64,000 bases of DNA from Aureimonas glaciei (GTDB lineage Bacteria > Pseudomonadota > Alphaproteobacteria > Rhizobiales > Rhizobiaceae), in NCBI RefSeq assembly GCF_014643375.1, contig NZ_BMJJ01000008.1, positions 186,001-250,000 on the forward strand, in the 5' to 3' direction. Numbering within the stretch: position 1 is the stretch's first letter; each line of letters starts with the position of its first letter. The position numbers were made by a program, and so were the translations under genes. The notes under the pieces were generated by a model that was not told the origin of the DNA, did not search any database, and saw only the letters and a list, made by a program, of their open reading frames with translations. This document shows positions 32,892-41,224 of this stretch, in pieces.

Positions 32892-34546
32892 AGGTGGAAG
32901 GCGGCGTCCTCCTCGTCCGCGCGCTGGAAGCGCAGGGCGTTTCGCGCGTCTTCTGCGTGCCGGGGGAAAGCTATCTCCCGGTGCTCGACGCCCTCGTCGA
33001 CAGCGGCATCGACACCGTCCTCTGCCGGCAGGAAGGGGGCGCGGCGATGATGGCCGAGGCCGATGGCAAGCTCACCGGTCGGCCGGGGATCGCCTTCGTC
33101 ACCCGCGGGCCGGGCGCGACGAACGCCGCGTCCGGCGTGCATGTCGCCGCCCACGACCTGACGCCGATGATCCTGTTCATCGGCCAGGTGCCGACCGAGT
33201 TCCGCGGCCGCGGCGCCTTCCAGGAGGTCGACTACGACAAGTTCTTCGGCGGCATGGCCAAGGCCGTGTTCGAGGCCGCCACCGCCGCCGAACTGCCCGA
33301 CCTCGTCGCCGAGGCGTTCCGCATCGCCCTCGACGGCGCGCCGGGACCGGTCGTCATCGCTCTGCCGGAGGACACACTCTCCGGCGAGGCGGAAGCGGAG
33401 ATCCCGAGCCGCGTCGAGGCGATCGACATTCCGCCGGCGGAGTCCAAGCTCGAAGATCTCTGGGCCATGCTGGAGGGAGCCAAGGCGCCGATCCTCATCC
33501 TCGGCGGCTCGCGCTGGACCGACGGCGCCATCGCCGACATCCAGACGTTCGCGACGCATTTCCACCTGCCGGTCGCCTGCTCCTTCCGCCGCCAGGCGCT
33601 GTTCCCGAGCCTTCATCCCCACTATGCCGGCGATGTCGGCATCGGCATCGCGCCGGCGCTGAAGGCGCGGATCGAGGCGTCCGACCTCGTCATCGCCATC
33701 GGCGCGCGGCTCGGCGAGATGCCGAGCCAGGGCTACACGCTCTTCGACGTGCCCCAGCCGAAGCAGCGGCTCGTCCATGTCCTGCCGGATGACGCCGAGC
33801 TCGGCCGGGTCTATCATCCCGCGCTGTCGATCCTCGCCGATCCCGTTTCCTTCGCGCGCAAGGCCGCACAATTGGTGGCGCCCGCGACGGTCGCCTGGTC
33901 GGGCGAGGCGGAGGCGGCGCACGCCACCTACCTCGCCTGGTCGACGCCCGCCCCGGACACCGCCGCCCGCGCGGGGTATGTCGACATGAACGGCGTGATG
34001 GCGCATCTGGAAAAGGTGCTGCCGGCGACGAGCACGCTGACCAACGGCGCCGGCAACTTCGCCGGCTGGCTGCACCGCTTCCACCGCTTCGTCGGCCACG
34101 CCGCGCAGCTTGCACCGACCTCGGGCTCGATGGGCTACGGCCTGCCGGCGGCGGTGGCGGCGAAACTCCGGCATCCCGAGCGGACGGTCGTCTGCTTTGC
34201 CGGCGACGGCTGCTTCCAGATGACGATGCAGGAATTCGGCACCGCCGCGCAGGCGGGCGCGGCCGTGATCGTGCTTCTCGTCGACAACAGCCAGTACGGC
34301 ACCATCCGCATGCACCAGGAGCGGCACTATCCCGGCCGCCCCTCGGCGACCGCGCTGGTCAATCCGGATTTCGCCGCGCTCGCCCGGAGCTATGGCGCCT
34401 ATGCCGCGGCCGTCGAGCGGACGGAGGACTTTGCCGCCGCCTTCGACGCGGCGGTGGCGAGCGGGGGGCTGGCGCTCCTGCACATCAAGACCGATCCCGA
34501 TCGCATCTCGGTCACGGCGCGCCTGCCCTTTCCCGCGTCGATGTGA
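32888..34546 (+). CDS. Thiamine-diphosphate-dependent enzyme, acetolactate-synthase-like
   Basis: A 552-residue member of the IlvB/POX family. The N-terminal PYR domain has the catalytic Glu in CRQEGGAAMMAEADGK and the block VTRGPGATNAASGVHVA. The C-terminal TPP motif begins GDGCFQMTMQEF and ends about 28 residues later in DNSQYGTI. It lacks an adjacent small subunit (IlvN) and may not be a true acetohydroxyacid synthase; catabolic ALS, oxalyl-CoA-like and other decarboxylases share the fold. It overlaps leuA by ATGA and is therefore translationally coupled to leucine synthesis. The substrate is not assigned. Confidence 0.88.
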   Translation: MKVEGGVLLVRALEAQGVSRVFCVPGESYLPVLDALVDSGIDTVLCRQEGGAAMMAEADGKLTGRPGIAFVTRGPGATNAASGVHVAAHDLTPMILFIGQVPTEFRGRGAFQEVDYDKFFGGMAKAVFEAATAAELPDLVAEAFRIALDGAPGPVVIALPEDTLSGEAEAEIPSRVEAIDIPPAESKLEDLWAMLEGAKAPILILGGSRWTDGAIADIQTFATHFHLPVACSFRRQALFPSLHPHYAGDVGIGIAPALKARIEASDLVIAIGARLGEMPSQGYTLFDVPQPKQRLVHVLPDDAELGRVYHPALSILADPVSFARKAAQLVAPATVAWSGEAEAAHATYLAWSTPAPDTAARAGYVDMNGVMAHLEKVLPATSTLTNGAGNFAGWLHRFHRFVGHAAQLAPTSGSMGYGLPAAVAAKLRHPERTVVCFAGDGCFQMTMQEFGTAAQAGAAVIVLLVDNSQYGTIRMHQERHYPGRPSATALVNPDFAALARSYGAYAAAVERTEDFAAAFDAAVASGGLALLHIKTDPDRISVTARLPFPASM

Positions 34547-34550
34547 GCGC

Positions 34551-35372
34551 ATGAGCGCCGAAGCGGATCGCTCCCCGTCCGGACCGGCTCTGCCGGTCGT
34601 CGCGATGGGGGAGGGGACGGCCCAGCCGGCCGTTTTCCTGCACGGATTTGGCGGCGCCGCTTTGTCCTGGGAAGGCATTCAGCCGGCAATCGCCGTAGGC
34701 CGACCGACGCTCGCCTTCGACCTGCCGGGGCACGGCGAGGCGCGCGACTTTCCGGGCTTCGGCCCGCCGAAACTGGCGGCCCGGGCCGTCATTGCCGAGC
34801 TCGACCGGCATGGCATCGCTTCGGCCCATCTCGTCGGTCATTCCATGGGCGGCTCGATCGCGGCGCTCATCGCGCTGTTCGCGCCCGAGCGGGTGGCCTC
34901 GCTGACGCTTCTGGCGCCGGGCGGGTTCGGCCCGGAGATCGGCGCCGAGGCGCTCGCGCGCTTTGCCGCGGCGCAGTCCGACCCGGAGCTGCGCGACAGC
35001 CTGATCGGCCTCGGCCGCCCCGGCTGGCAGCCGGACGAAGCGGTTCTCTCTTTGCATCGCCGCATCCGCGCGTCGCAGTCCACCGCAGCGCTGGCGTCGA
35101 TCCAGGCGCTGCTGTTTCGCGGCGGCACACAGGGGTCGCTGCCGCTCGATGCCGTCGCCGGCACGGGCGTGCCGGTGCAGCTGATCTGGGGCCGCGAGGA
35201 CAGGATCACCCCCTTTGCCCAGAGTGCGGGTGTTCCCGCAGGCTTTGCGCTCGCCGCTTTGGCGGGGACCGGGCACATGCTGATGGACGAGGCGTGCGAG
35301 GAGTCGATCGCCCATATCGCCCAAGCCCTTGAGACCGCAGAGTCATCAGGCGTTTCGCACGCCAGCCCCTGA
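34551..35372 (+). CDS. Alpha/beta-fold hydrolase
   Basis: A 273-residue hydrolase. Features are the oxyanion-hole block VFLHGFGGAALSWEG, the nucleophile elbow VGHSMGGSIAAL (Ser near residue 102), the acid region WGREDRITPF and the catalytic His in AGTGHMLMDEA. The fold is that of serine esterases, C-C hydrolases and acetoin-dehydrogenase-associated hydrolases. It starts 4 nt after the TPP enzyme and is the third gene of the leuA operon. The substrate is unknown; a thioester or keto-acid product of the TPP enzyme is a reasonable guess. Confidence 0.88.
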   Translation: MSAEADRSPSGPALPVVAMGEGTAQPAVFLHGFGGAALSWEGIQPAIAVGRPTLAFDLPGHGEARDFPGFGPPKLAARAVIAELDRHGIASAHLVGHSMGGSIAALIALFAPERVASLTLLAPGGFGPEIGAEALARFAAAQSDPELRDSLIGLGRPGWQPDEAVLSLHRRIRASQSTAALASIQALLFRGGTQGSLPLDAVAGTGVPVQLIWGREDRITPFAQSAGVPAGFALAALAGTGHMLMDEACEESIAHIAQALETAESSGVSHASP

Positions 35373-35430
35373 CGGCAGGCACGGGGAATGCGACGACGAC
35401 GGTTCCCATTCGCGATGCGACGACTTATGG

Positions 35431-35445
35431 TTAATCAATTGTGAA
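35431..35445 (+). promoter_or_regulatory. Weak CtrA-like box
   Basis: TTAA (35431-35434), 7 nt, TGAA (35442-35445), one mismatch from TTAA-N7-TTAA. It lies 40 nt before the preferred start of the next gene. Weaker than the two boxes before the EAL genes. Confidence 0.25.
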
Positions 35446-35470
35446 CAGTGAGCGACAGGGACCAGCACGG

Positions 35471-36088
35471 ATGGGCGAGGGCAAGGACAATGTGTCGTCC
35501 CTGATGGGGAACCGACGGCTTGCCGACGCGATCCGGGCGGCCAAGATCGCCGCGGCGCATCGCAGCGACGTCGTCGTCGACATTCGAGAGGCGGATCGGG
35601 CGCGGCTGGAGATTCTCGCCGAGGAAATGCAGAGCGTCGCCGACGAGGTCCCGCCGGGCGACGACCGCTTCGACTTCACCATTTCCGGGGGCCCGCAGCC
35701 GCGGTTCTGGATCGATGGCACGGCGCATGTCTCCATGGCCCGCGACCGGCGGACCTACCGCTTCGCGCGGGAGACGCGGCTCGGCCGGGTGATGCTGGGG
35801 GAATCCGCCGATGTCGCCGTGATCGCCGACCGCGTCACCGACTATGTCGCCGAGCGCATCGTCGAGCGCGACAAGGCCTTTGCCGATAGCGACGGGCTCG
35901 GCGTCCGGGTCATGGAACGCGGGGAGCGGAAGACGGAAGCAGCGGCTGCGCCGATCCCGGCCCGGCCGGTGCCGCCGCCCGCCGGCACGAGCTTCGCCGT
36001 CGCCCTCTCCTGGCTGATGATCGGCCTCGTCATCGGCGCCGGCACGCTCTACGCCATCGCGTCGGTTCGCGGTTTTTCGCTGAACTGA
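35471..36088 (+). CDS. Conserved-type hypothetical single-pass membrane protein
   Basis: A 205-residue protein of unknown function. Residues 1-145 are soluble and charged, with a compact domain FDFTISGGPQPRFWIDGTAHVSMARDRRTYRFARETRLGR. A Pro/Ala linker (PIPARPVPPPAG) follows, then one C-terminal membrane helix (FAVALSWLMIGLVIGAGTLYAIASV, about residues 175-199). It would be a tail-anchored inner-membrane protein with a cytosolic domain. A GTG 30 nt upstream is an alternative start; ATG 35471 is preferred. It stands alone. Similar proteins are, I believe, confined to Rhizobiales, but I cannot name a family. Confidence 0.72.
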   Translation: MGEGKDNVSSLMGNRRLADAIRAAKIAAAHRSDVVVDIREADRARLEILAEEMQSVADEVPPGDDRFDFTISGGPQPRFWIDGTAHVSMARDRRTYRFARETRLGRVMLGESADVAVIADRVTDYVAERIVERDKAFADSDGLGVRVMERGERKTEAAAAPIPARPVPPPAGTSFAVALSWLMIGLVIGAGTLYAIASVRGFSLN

Positions 36089-36124
36089 AGCTGCCGCGAT
36101 TCGCCTCGCCGGCGACAGGCGTCG

Positions 36125-37336
36125 TCAGGTCCGCGCGGACGGGGCATCCTCACGCCGGGCGGCCACGACGGGGGGAGCCGCGACCGGGCGCGGCGTCACG
36201 AGCATCAGCCCGGCCCCGGCCAGAAGCCCCCAGAACGGTGCCGAGATCCCGAGGATGGCGACGCCGGAGGCGGTGACGAGGAAGGTCAGCGTCGCGGCCT
36301 CCCGCTCTCCCGGCGCCGCCAGCGCGGCATGGGCCGCGCCGGAGAAGGCGCCGATCAGGGCCAGACCCGCCACCGCCTGGATGAGCAGCGGCGACAGGCT
36401 GGCAAAGGCGGTGACGAGCCCGGCGGCGAGGCCGAAGCCGACATAGGCGAGGCCCGAGACGACGCCTGCCCAGTAGCGCCGTTCGCGCGCGGGGCCGGCC
36501 TCCTCGCCGGCGCAGATCGCCGCCGTGATCGCCGCCAGATTCACCGCATGGCCGCCGAAAGGCGCGGCCGCGAGGCTGAACAGGCCGGTGACGGCAAACA
36601 GCGGCCCCGGCGAAGGCGCGAAGCCGTTGACCTTCAGAATGGCGAGGCCGGGGATGTTCTGCGAGGCCATGGTCACCAGGAACAGCGGCAAAGCGATGCC
36701 GACGAGGCTCGCCAGGGTGAAGACGGGCATCACCCCCACCGGATAGGGCAGCGCCGGGCCAAGGGTCGACAGCCCGTCGGAATGGGTCAGGACGATGACG
36801 CCGATGGCGACGAGCGCGGCGGCGGGCACCGCCAGCAGCCGGTTCAGCCGCGAGACCAGGAGCCAGGTGCCGGCGACGGCGAGGCCCGCCAGCGGCGTCG
36901 CCGCGACGGCGCGTACCGGCGCCAGGCAGAGCGAGAACAGGATGCCGGCGAGCATGGCATTGGCAAGGCTCGCCGGCAGAAGCGCGATCAGCCGCCCGAG
37001 CGGCCGGATGACGCCGGCCAGAATGACCAGCAGGCCGGAAACGACGAAGGCCCCGACCGCGACGGCAAAGCCGCCCTCGGGCAGTGCGGAGGTGGCCAGG
37101 AGCGCGGCGCCGGGCGTCGACCAGGCGATCGAGATCGGCATCCGCGTCTTCCGGCTGAGGGCGATGCCGCAGAGGCCCATCGCGACCGATAGCGCCATCA
37201 GGCCGGAGGCGGCCTGGTCGCGCGTCGCGCCCATCGCGCCGAGTCCCTGCAAAATGACCGAGAACGAGCTGGTGAAGCCGACGAAGGCAGCCAGCAGGCC
37301 GGCCGTGACGGTGGGGAGGGGCGGTAATCGGTGCAT
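36125..37336 (-). CDS. BenE-family benzoate/H+ symporter-like transporter
   Basis: A 403-residue inner-membrane transporter with about twelve hydrophobic segments. It opens MHRLPPLPTVTAGLLAAFVGFTSSFSVILQGL and contains SIAWSTPGAALLATSALPEGG and LPLFLVTMASQNIPGLAILKVNGF, which are characteristic BenE blocks (nucleobase-transporter-like fold). BenE proteins import benzoate with protons, but no aromatic catabolic gene is nearby, so the substrate is open. The ribosome site is weak. It lies 83 nt downstream of the metallophosphoesterase on the same strand, so they may be co-transcribed. Confidence 0.9.
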   Translation of the reverse strand: MHRLPPLPTVTAGLLAAFVGFTSSFSVILQGLGAMGATRDQAASGLMALSVAMGLCGIALSRKTRMPISIAWSTPGAALLATSALPEGGFAVAVGAFVVSGLLVILAGVIRPLGRLIALLPASLANAMLAGILFSLCLAPVRAVAATPLAGLAVAGTWLLVSRLNRLLAVPAAALVAIGVIVLTHSDGLSTLGPALPYPVGVMPVFTLASLVGIALPLFLVTMASQNIPGLAILKVNGFAPSPGPLFAVTGLFSLAAAPFGGHAVNLAAITAAICAGEEAGPARERRYWAGVVSGLAYVGFGLAAGLVTAFASLSPLLIQAVAGLALIGAFSGAAHAALAAPGEREAATLTFLVTASGVAILGISAPFWGLLAGAGLMLVTPRPVAAPPVVAARREDAPSART

Positions 37337-37419
37337 GGACAAGGCTGCCGTGAAAAGGCCGGGCCTCTGCTCTGCCCGACCCGAGCGTCCGTCGCAACCG
37401 CCAAGGTCGGCTGTTGACC

Positions 37420-38379
37420 TTACAGGCCGCCGCCGGCCGGCAGCGCATCCTCCTGATCGCCGACATTGACGGTCTCGCCGTTGGCCATCAGCTGTCGCTG
37501 GCGGATCCAGTCGATGCCGCTGCCGTCGCGCTTCAGGCCGCGCTCGCGCTGGACAAGCGTCCAGGCGCCGGGCTCGCCGTCGATCTGGAACAGGTTGTAG
37601 CGGGCTGCGGGCTTGGCACTGCCGGCGCTCTGACTGGCGGAGGGCACGCCGACCACCGGCACCAGGCCGTCGACGCCGGCGATCCAGTGCAGCGTGTCGA
37701 GATGGGTATGGCCGTGCAGCACGAGATCGGCGCCGACCTCGCGGATCACCTTCCAGAAGAACTGCTTGCCCATCAGCCGCTTGTGCCAGGAGGTGGCGTT
37801 CGACACCGGCGGATGGTGGATCATCACCACGCAGAAATGCCCCGTCGTGCGGCAGGCTCCCAGCATCTTCGCCAGCGCCAGCGCCTGCTTGCGCTTGAAC
37901 GTGCCGGTGGCGAAGAAGGGCGCCGTCGCCTCGGCGCTGTTGACGCCGAAGATGGCGACATTGCCGCGCAGCCGGACATAGGGAAAGAGATGGCCGATGG
38001 AGGCGAGCGGATTGTCGCCGACCATGTAGTCGTGCCACTCGGCACAAGCCCGCTTCAAGGCGCCGGGGACATAGGCATCGTGGTTTCCCGGGACGACGGA
38101 AACGTTGTGGGCCGTCCCCAGATCCCTAAGCCAGAGGCCGGCACCGACGATCTCCGTCTTGGTGGCGAGGTTGACCAGATCGCCGGTCACCGCCACATGG
38201 TCGGGACCTTGCGCCTTCATGTCGGCGACAAGCGAGGTCAGCGTGTCGCCGAACATCACCCGCCGCCGGTTGCGGTGCCAGTTGACGTAGCCGGTGACGC
38301 GCTTGGACGCGAGTTCCCGGAACGAGAGTTCGGGAAGGGGACCGAGATGGATATCGGAGAGGTGCGCAAGGGTGAACAT
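37420..38379 (-). CDS. Metallophosphoesterase (calcineurin-like)
   Basis: A 319-residue two-metal phosphoesterase. All five metal-binding blocks are visible: AHLSDIHLG, AVTGDLVN, VVPGNHDAY, VMIHHPP and LVLHGHTHLD. Order and spacing match class III cyclic-nucleotide phosphodiesterase-like proteins (CpdA relatives), but the real substrate may be a nucleotide, phosphodiester or phospholipid. No membrane segment or signal is seen, so it is cytosolic. ATG 38379 is preferred over a TTG six bases upstream. It is divergent from the NUDIX gene with a 56-nt gap. Confidence 0.93.
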   Translation of the reverse strand: MFTLAHLSDIHLGPLPELSFRELASKRVTGYVNWHRNRRRVMFGDTLTSLVADMKAQGPDHVAVTGDLVNLATKTEIVGAGLWLRDLGTAHNVSVVPGNHDAYVPGALKRACAEWHDYMVGDNPLASIGHLFPYVRLRGNVAIFGVNSAEATAPFFATGTFKRKQALALAKMLGACRTTGHFCVVMIHHPPVSNATSWHKRLMGKQFFWKVIREVGADLVLHGHTHLDTLHWIAGVDGLVPVVGVPSASQSAGSAKPAARYNLFQIDGEPGAWTLVQRERGLKRDGSGIDWIRQRQLMANGETVNVGDQEDALPAGGGL

Positions 38380-38435
38380 GGGCAAGCATCTAGCTGCTTG
38401 ACGCCAAAGGGAAAGAGCCGGAGAGCCGCATCGCC

Positions 38436-38897
38436 ATGGTAAAGCCCGGCCTGAAGCTCCGCCTCTTCCACATGGCGCATGTGATGATGCGGCCGATGAC
38501 GCTCGGCACGCGCTGTGCCGCCTTCGACACGGAGGGGCGGATCTTTCTCGTGCGCCACACCTACATCGCGGGATGGCATCTGCCGGGCGGCGGCGTCGAT
38601 GCCGGCGAGACGATCGAAGAGGGCCTCTGCCGCGAACTGCGCGAGGAGGGCAATCTCGAGCCGACCGAGCCGCCGCGCCTCGTCGCCCTCTACTTCAACC
38701 GCTTCGCCTCCCGGCGCGACCACGTCGCCTTCTATGTCTGCCGCAACGTCCGGCAGAGCGCGCCGAAACCCGCCAGCGGCGAGATCGCCGAGTCCGGCTT
38801 CTTCGATCTCGCCGCGCTGCCGGACGGGCTCGCCGCCGCCACAAGAAGGCGCCTCGACGAACTCGCCTCGGAGGGGCCGTTCGACTCTTACTGGTGA
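38436..38897 (+). CDS. NUDIX hydrolase
   Basis: A 153-residue hydrolase of nucleoside diphosphates linked to another moiety. The NUDIX box GGGVDAGETIEEGLCRELREEGNLE (G-x5-E-x7-RE-x2-EE-x-G) is intact near residues 50-74, and the fold starts at RCAAFDTEGRIFLVRHTYIAGWHLPGG. The specific substrate cannot be told. It is divergent from the metallophosphoesterase. Its 3' end overlaps the convergent hydrolase gene by 10 nt. Confidence 0.93.
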   Translation: MVKPGLKLRLFHMAHVMMRPMTLGTRCAAFDTEGRIFLVRHTYIAGWHLPGGGVDAGETIEEGLCRELREEGNLEPTEPPRLVALYFNRFASRRDHVAFYVCRNVRQSAPKPASGEIAESGFFDLAALPDGLAAATRRRLDELASEGPFDSYW

Positions 38898-39976
38898 GAC
38901 GGAACGGCTTCCGGCCCGGAAAGGCCGAGAAAGGCGGCGACGGCGTCGATCACCTCGGCATGGACGGCGGCTCTGTCGGAGCCCGCGGGATCGGTGCAGA
39001 CGGGATCGTCCTGTTCTTCCTCCAGCATCTTTGCAGCCTGCGGCGTGCAGAGGCCGAGGAAGGTGAAGTGGACGGCGGGCCGGATTGTCTCGTAGGTCGC
39101 GTTAGAGAGGCGGGCGGCGAGGTCGCTGCCTTTGGCTGAGACGTCGACTCCACGCCAGGGATCGGGCGCGCCGAGATTGATCAAGAGCACCGGCAGCGTC
39201 ATCGCCGCGATGCCTTCCGGCGATAGGGCATCCGTCACACCGGGATCGACTGCAATGACGGAGCCGACACGCGGATCGCGAACATTGGCCTCCATCTCGG
39301 CCGGCAAACGGTCGAGGTCGACGCCGCCTTTGCGGTAGAAGACGCAGTCGCCCTGCTCGCCGAAAGTCCGGCAATAGTCCCGGTACTTCGTCCGCACAAA
39401 ATGGCCGCCGGCCAGATCGAGCACCGTGGTGCCGCCGAGCGAGAAGCCGAGGGCGCTGATCCGGCTGGTGTCGACGAGCTTGCCGAAGCTCGGATCGGCG
39501 AGAACGGTGTCGAGGGCGGCGCTGAGGTCCTTCGCCCGCTCGTCGAAGCGCGGGGTGCGGCGCGGCGAGGAATCGCCGGAGGTGGTGCCGGGATGGTTCA
39601 CGGCCACGACCAGCGCGCCGCGCAGCGCCAGTTCCGACGACAGCCAGCCGAGCCCGTCCATGTTGCCGCCGGAGCCGTGCGACAGGAGGATCAGCGGGTG
39701 CTTGCCGGCTGCGGCGGCCGCTCCGACGAGGGCCGGCGTGCCTCTGAAGACCGGGTTCTCGCCGATGGGGATGGCATAGGTGCGGGCGCTGGCCCGGTAC
39801 CAGATCGATGCCGGGACGAGGACGGCGCGATGCGGCGCCACGACGTCGAAACGGTCGTAGCCGGGCAGGGCCTCGATGTCGGAGCGGCCGGCTGCGGCGG
39901 CAGGGGCTGGCGGCGCAGCCAGCCCCTGAACCGAGCTTGCAAGGACGGCGAGACAGGCGAAAGTGGCGATGTTCAT
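38888..39976 (-). CDS. Exported alpha/beta hydrolase (dienelactone hydrolase / PAF-acetylhydrolase-like)
   Basis: A 362-residue secreted hydrolase. Residues 1-23 are a signal peptide (cleavage in VQGLAA). Features are HPLILLSHGSGGNMDGLGWLSSELALRGALVVAVNHPG (oxyanion block) and the nucleophile elbow LGFSLGGTT near residue 180, with acid and His later (DPGVTD and an AVHFTF region). Two or three cysteines in DYCRTFGEQGDCVFY suggest a periplasmic disulfide. The pattern resembles bacterial PAF-AH-like and chlorogenate-esterase-type proteins; the substrate is unknown. AAGGATCTCC precedes ATG 39976. It is divergent from the AraC gene, its probable regulator. Confidence 0.85.
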   Translation of the reverse strand: MNIATFACLAVLASSVQGLAAPPAPAAAAGRSDIEALPGYDRFDVVAPHRAVLVPASIWYRASARTYAIPIGENPVFRGTPALVGAAAAAGKHPLILLSHGSGGNMDGLGWLSSELALRGALVVAVNHPGTTSGDSSPRRTPRFDERAKDLSAALDTVLADPSFGKLVDTSRISALGFSLGGTTVLDLAGGHFVRTKYRDYCRTFGEQGDCVFYRKGGVDLDRLPAEMEANVRDPRVGSVIAVDPGVTDALSPEGIAAMTLPVLLINLGAPDPWRGVDVSAKGSDLAARLSNATYETIRPAVHFTFLGLCTPQAAKMLEEEQDDPVCTDPAGSDRAAVHAEVIDAVAAFLGLSGPEAVPSHQ

Positions 39977-40113
39977 GGCGGAGATCCTTGCCGTGAGAGG
40001 AACAAGCCGCCCACCCAAGCCCGCGCCGCCTTCCGGCCGCGTCCTGCAACCGGTTCGAGGTCGCGCCGATCGCGTTCAAGGCCTATCGAGAGGGTGTCTG
40101 AAGGGAGCAGTCC

Positions 40114-41199
40114 ATGTTCGCCGTGCCGATCTCCATCGTCGTCTCTCTCGCGCTCAGCTTCGTTCTCGTCCGGATGCGGCTGAGGGGGAGCCTGGCGCCG
40201 CCGCTGGCCGTGCTGCTCGGCGCCTGCATCCTGCAGGGCGTGGTCAACGCGCTGGCGCAATATTACGGCCTGCCGGTCTTTCGCCTGGTCCAGCCGGTGA
40301 CGGCGGTGTGCGTCGCGCCCGTCGCCTGGCTGGCGCTGCGATCGGCGCAGGGGCGCGGCGGCGCGCCGTCGGCGGGGCTCCTGCATCTGCTCGCGCCGGC
40401 CTTCGTGGCCTTCTGCATCGCCAGAGCGCCCGAGGCGATCGACGCGGCGGTCATCGCGGTCTTCGCCTGCTACGGCGCGGCGATGCTCCTGGCGCTGCGG
40501 TCCGGCGCCGACGGACTGCCCGAAGCCAGGCTCGATGCGGGCGACTGGCCGCCTTTGGTCTGGCGGGCGATCGCCGCGACCCTCATCTTCTCGGCCGTCA
40601 GCGATGCGGCCATCTCGCTGGCGGTGGTTTCGGGGGAGGGCTGGCTGAAGAGCTGGATCATCGGTTTCGGATCCAGCCTGACATTGCTTCTCGTCGGGAC
40701 GCTCGCCTCCTTGCCCGCCCTCGGCCGCGCGCCGGGAATCGTCGACGCGACGGCGGCGCCCGCGGCTGCCGAAGCGGCGGCCGAAAGCGACGCGGAGCGG
40801 GGCCGCGATGCCGCGATCATGGCCGACCTCGAGCGGCTGCTGGACGGGCAGCGGCTCCATCGCGACAGCGAGCTGACGCTTTCGCGGCTCGCGCGGCGGC
40901 TGGGCCTACCGGCCAAGCGCGTCTCGGAGGCGATCAACCGGCAGACCGGCGAAAACGTCTCGCGCTATGTCAACGGTTTTCGGGTCGCCGACGCCTGCCA
41001 GGCGATCGACGCCGGCCGCTCCGTCACCGACGCCATGCTCGGCAGCGGCTTTGCCACCAAGTCCAACTTCAACCGCGAGTTCCGCCGCGTGACGGGGATG
41101 GCGCCGGCGCAATGGGCGGTTTCGCCGCGGATGCTGCGCCCGGCGGAGCTGACGCCGCCCGCTCCGCCCGAGTCGATCGCCGGGCCGCAGGCAACCTGA
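40114..41199 (+). CDS. Membrane-anchored AraC-family regulator
   Basis: A 361-residue regulator with an N-terminal membrane half. Residues 1-210 contain about six or seven hydrophobic segments (MFAVPISIVVSLALSFVLV, LAVLLGACILQGVVNALAQYY, and others). After an Ala-rich linker, residues about 245-345 are an AraC double helix-turn-helix (ELTLSRLARRLGLPAKRVSEAINRQ ... MLGSGFATKSNFNREFRRVTGM). Transmembrane AraC proteins of this layout are common in alphaproteobacteria and probably sense envelope or membrane signals. GGGAGCAGTCC precedes the ATG. It is divergent from the exported hydrolase with a 137-nt gap. Confidence 0.9.
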   Translation: MFAVPISIVVSLALSFVLVRMRLRGSLAPPLAVLLGACILQGVVNALAQYYGLPVFRLVQPVTAVCVAPVAWLALRSAQGRGGAPSAGLLHLLAPAFVAFCIARAPEAIDAAVIAVFACYGAAMLLALRSGADGLPEARLDAGDWPPLVWRAIAATLIFSAVSDAAISLAVVSGEGWLKSWIIGFGSSLTLLLVGTLASLPALGRAPGIVDATAAPAAAEAAAESDAERGRDAAIMADLERLLDGQRLHRDSELTLSRLARRLGLPAKRVSEAINRQTGENVSRYVNGFRVADACQAIDAGRSVTDAMLGSGFATKSNFNREFRRVTGMAPAQWAVSPRMLRPAELTPPAPPESIAGPQAT

Positions 41200-41224
41200 G
41201 ACCCCCGGAGTTCTGTCCCGCTTT

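Noticed and set aside
34838-35278. 146-residue antisense frame in the alpha/beta hydrolase
   Set aside because: The plus-strand hydrolase shows the full catalytic pattern; the antisense frame has no motifs.
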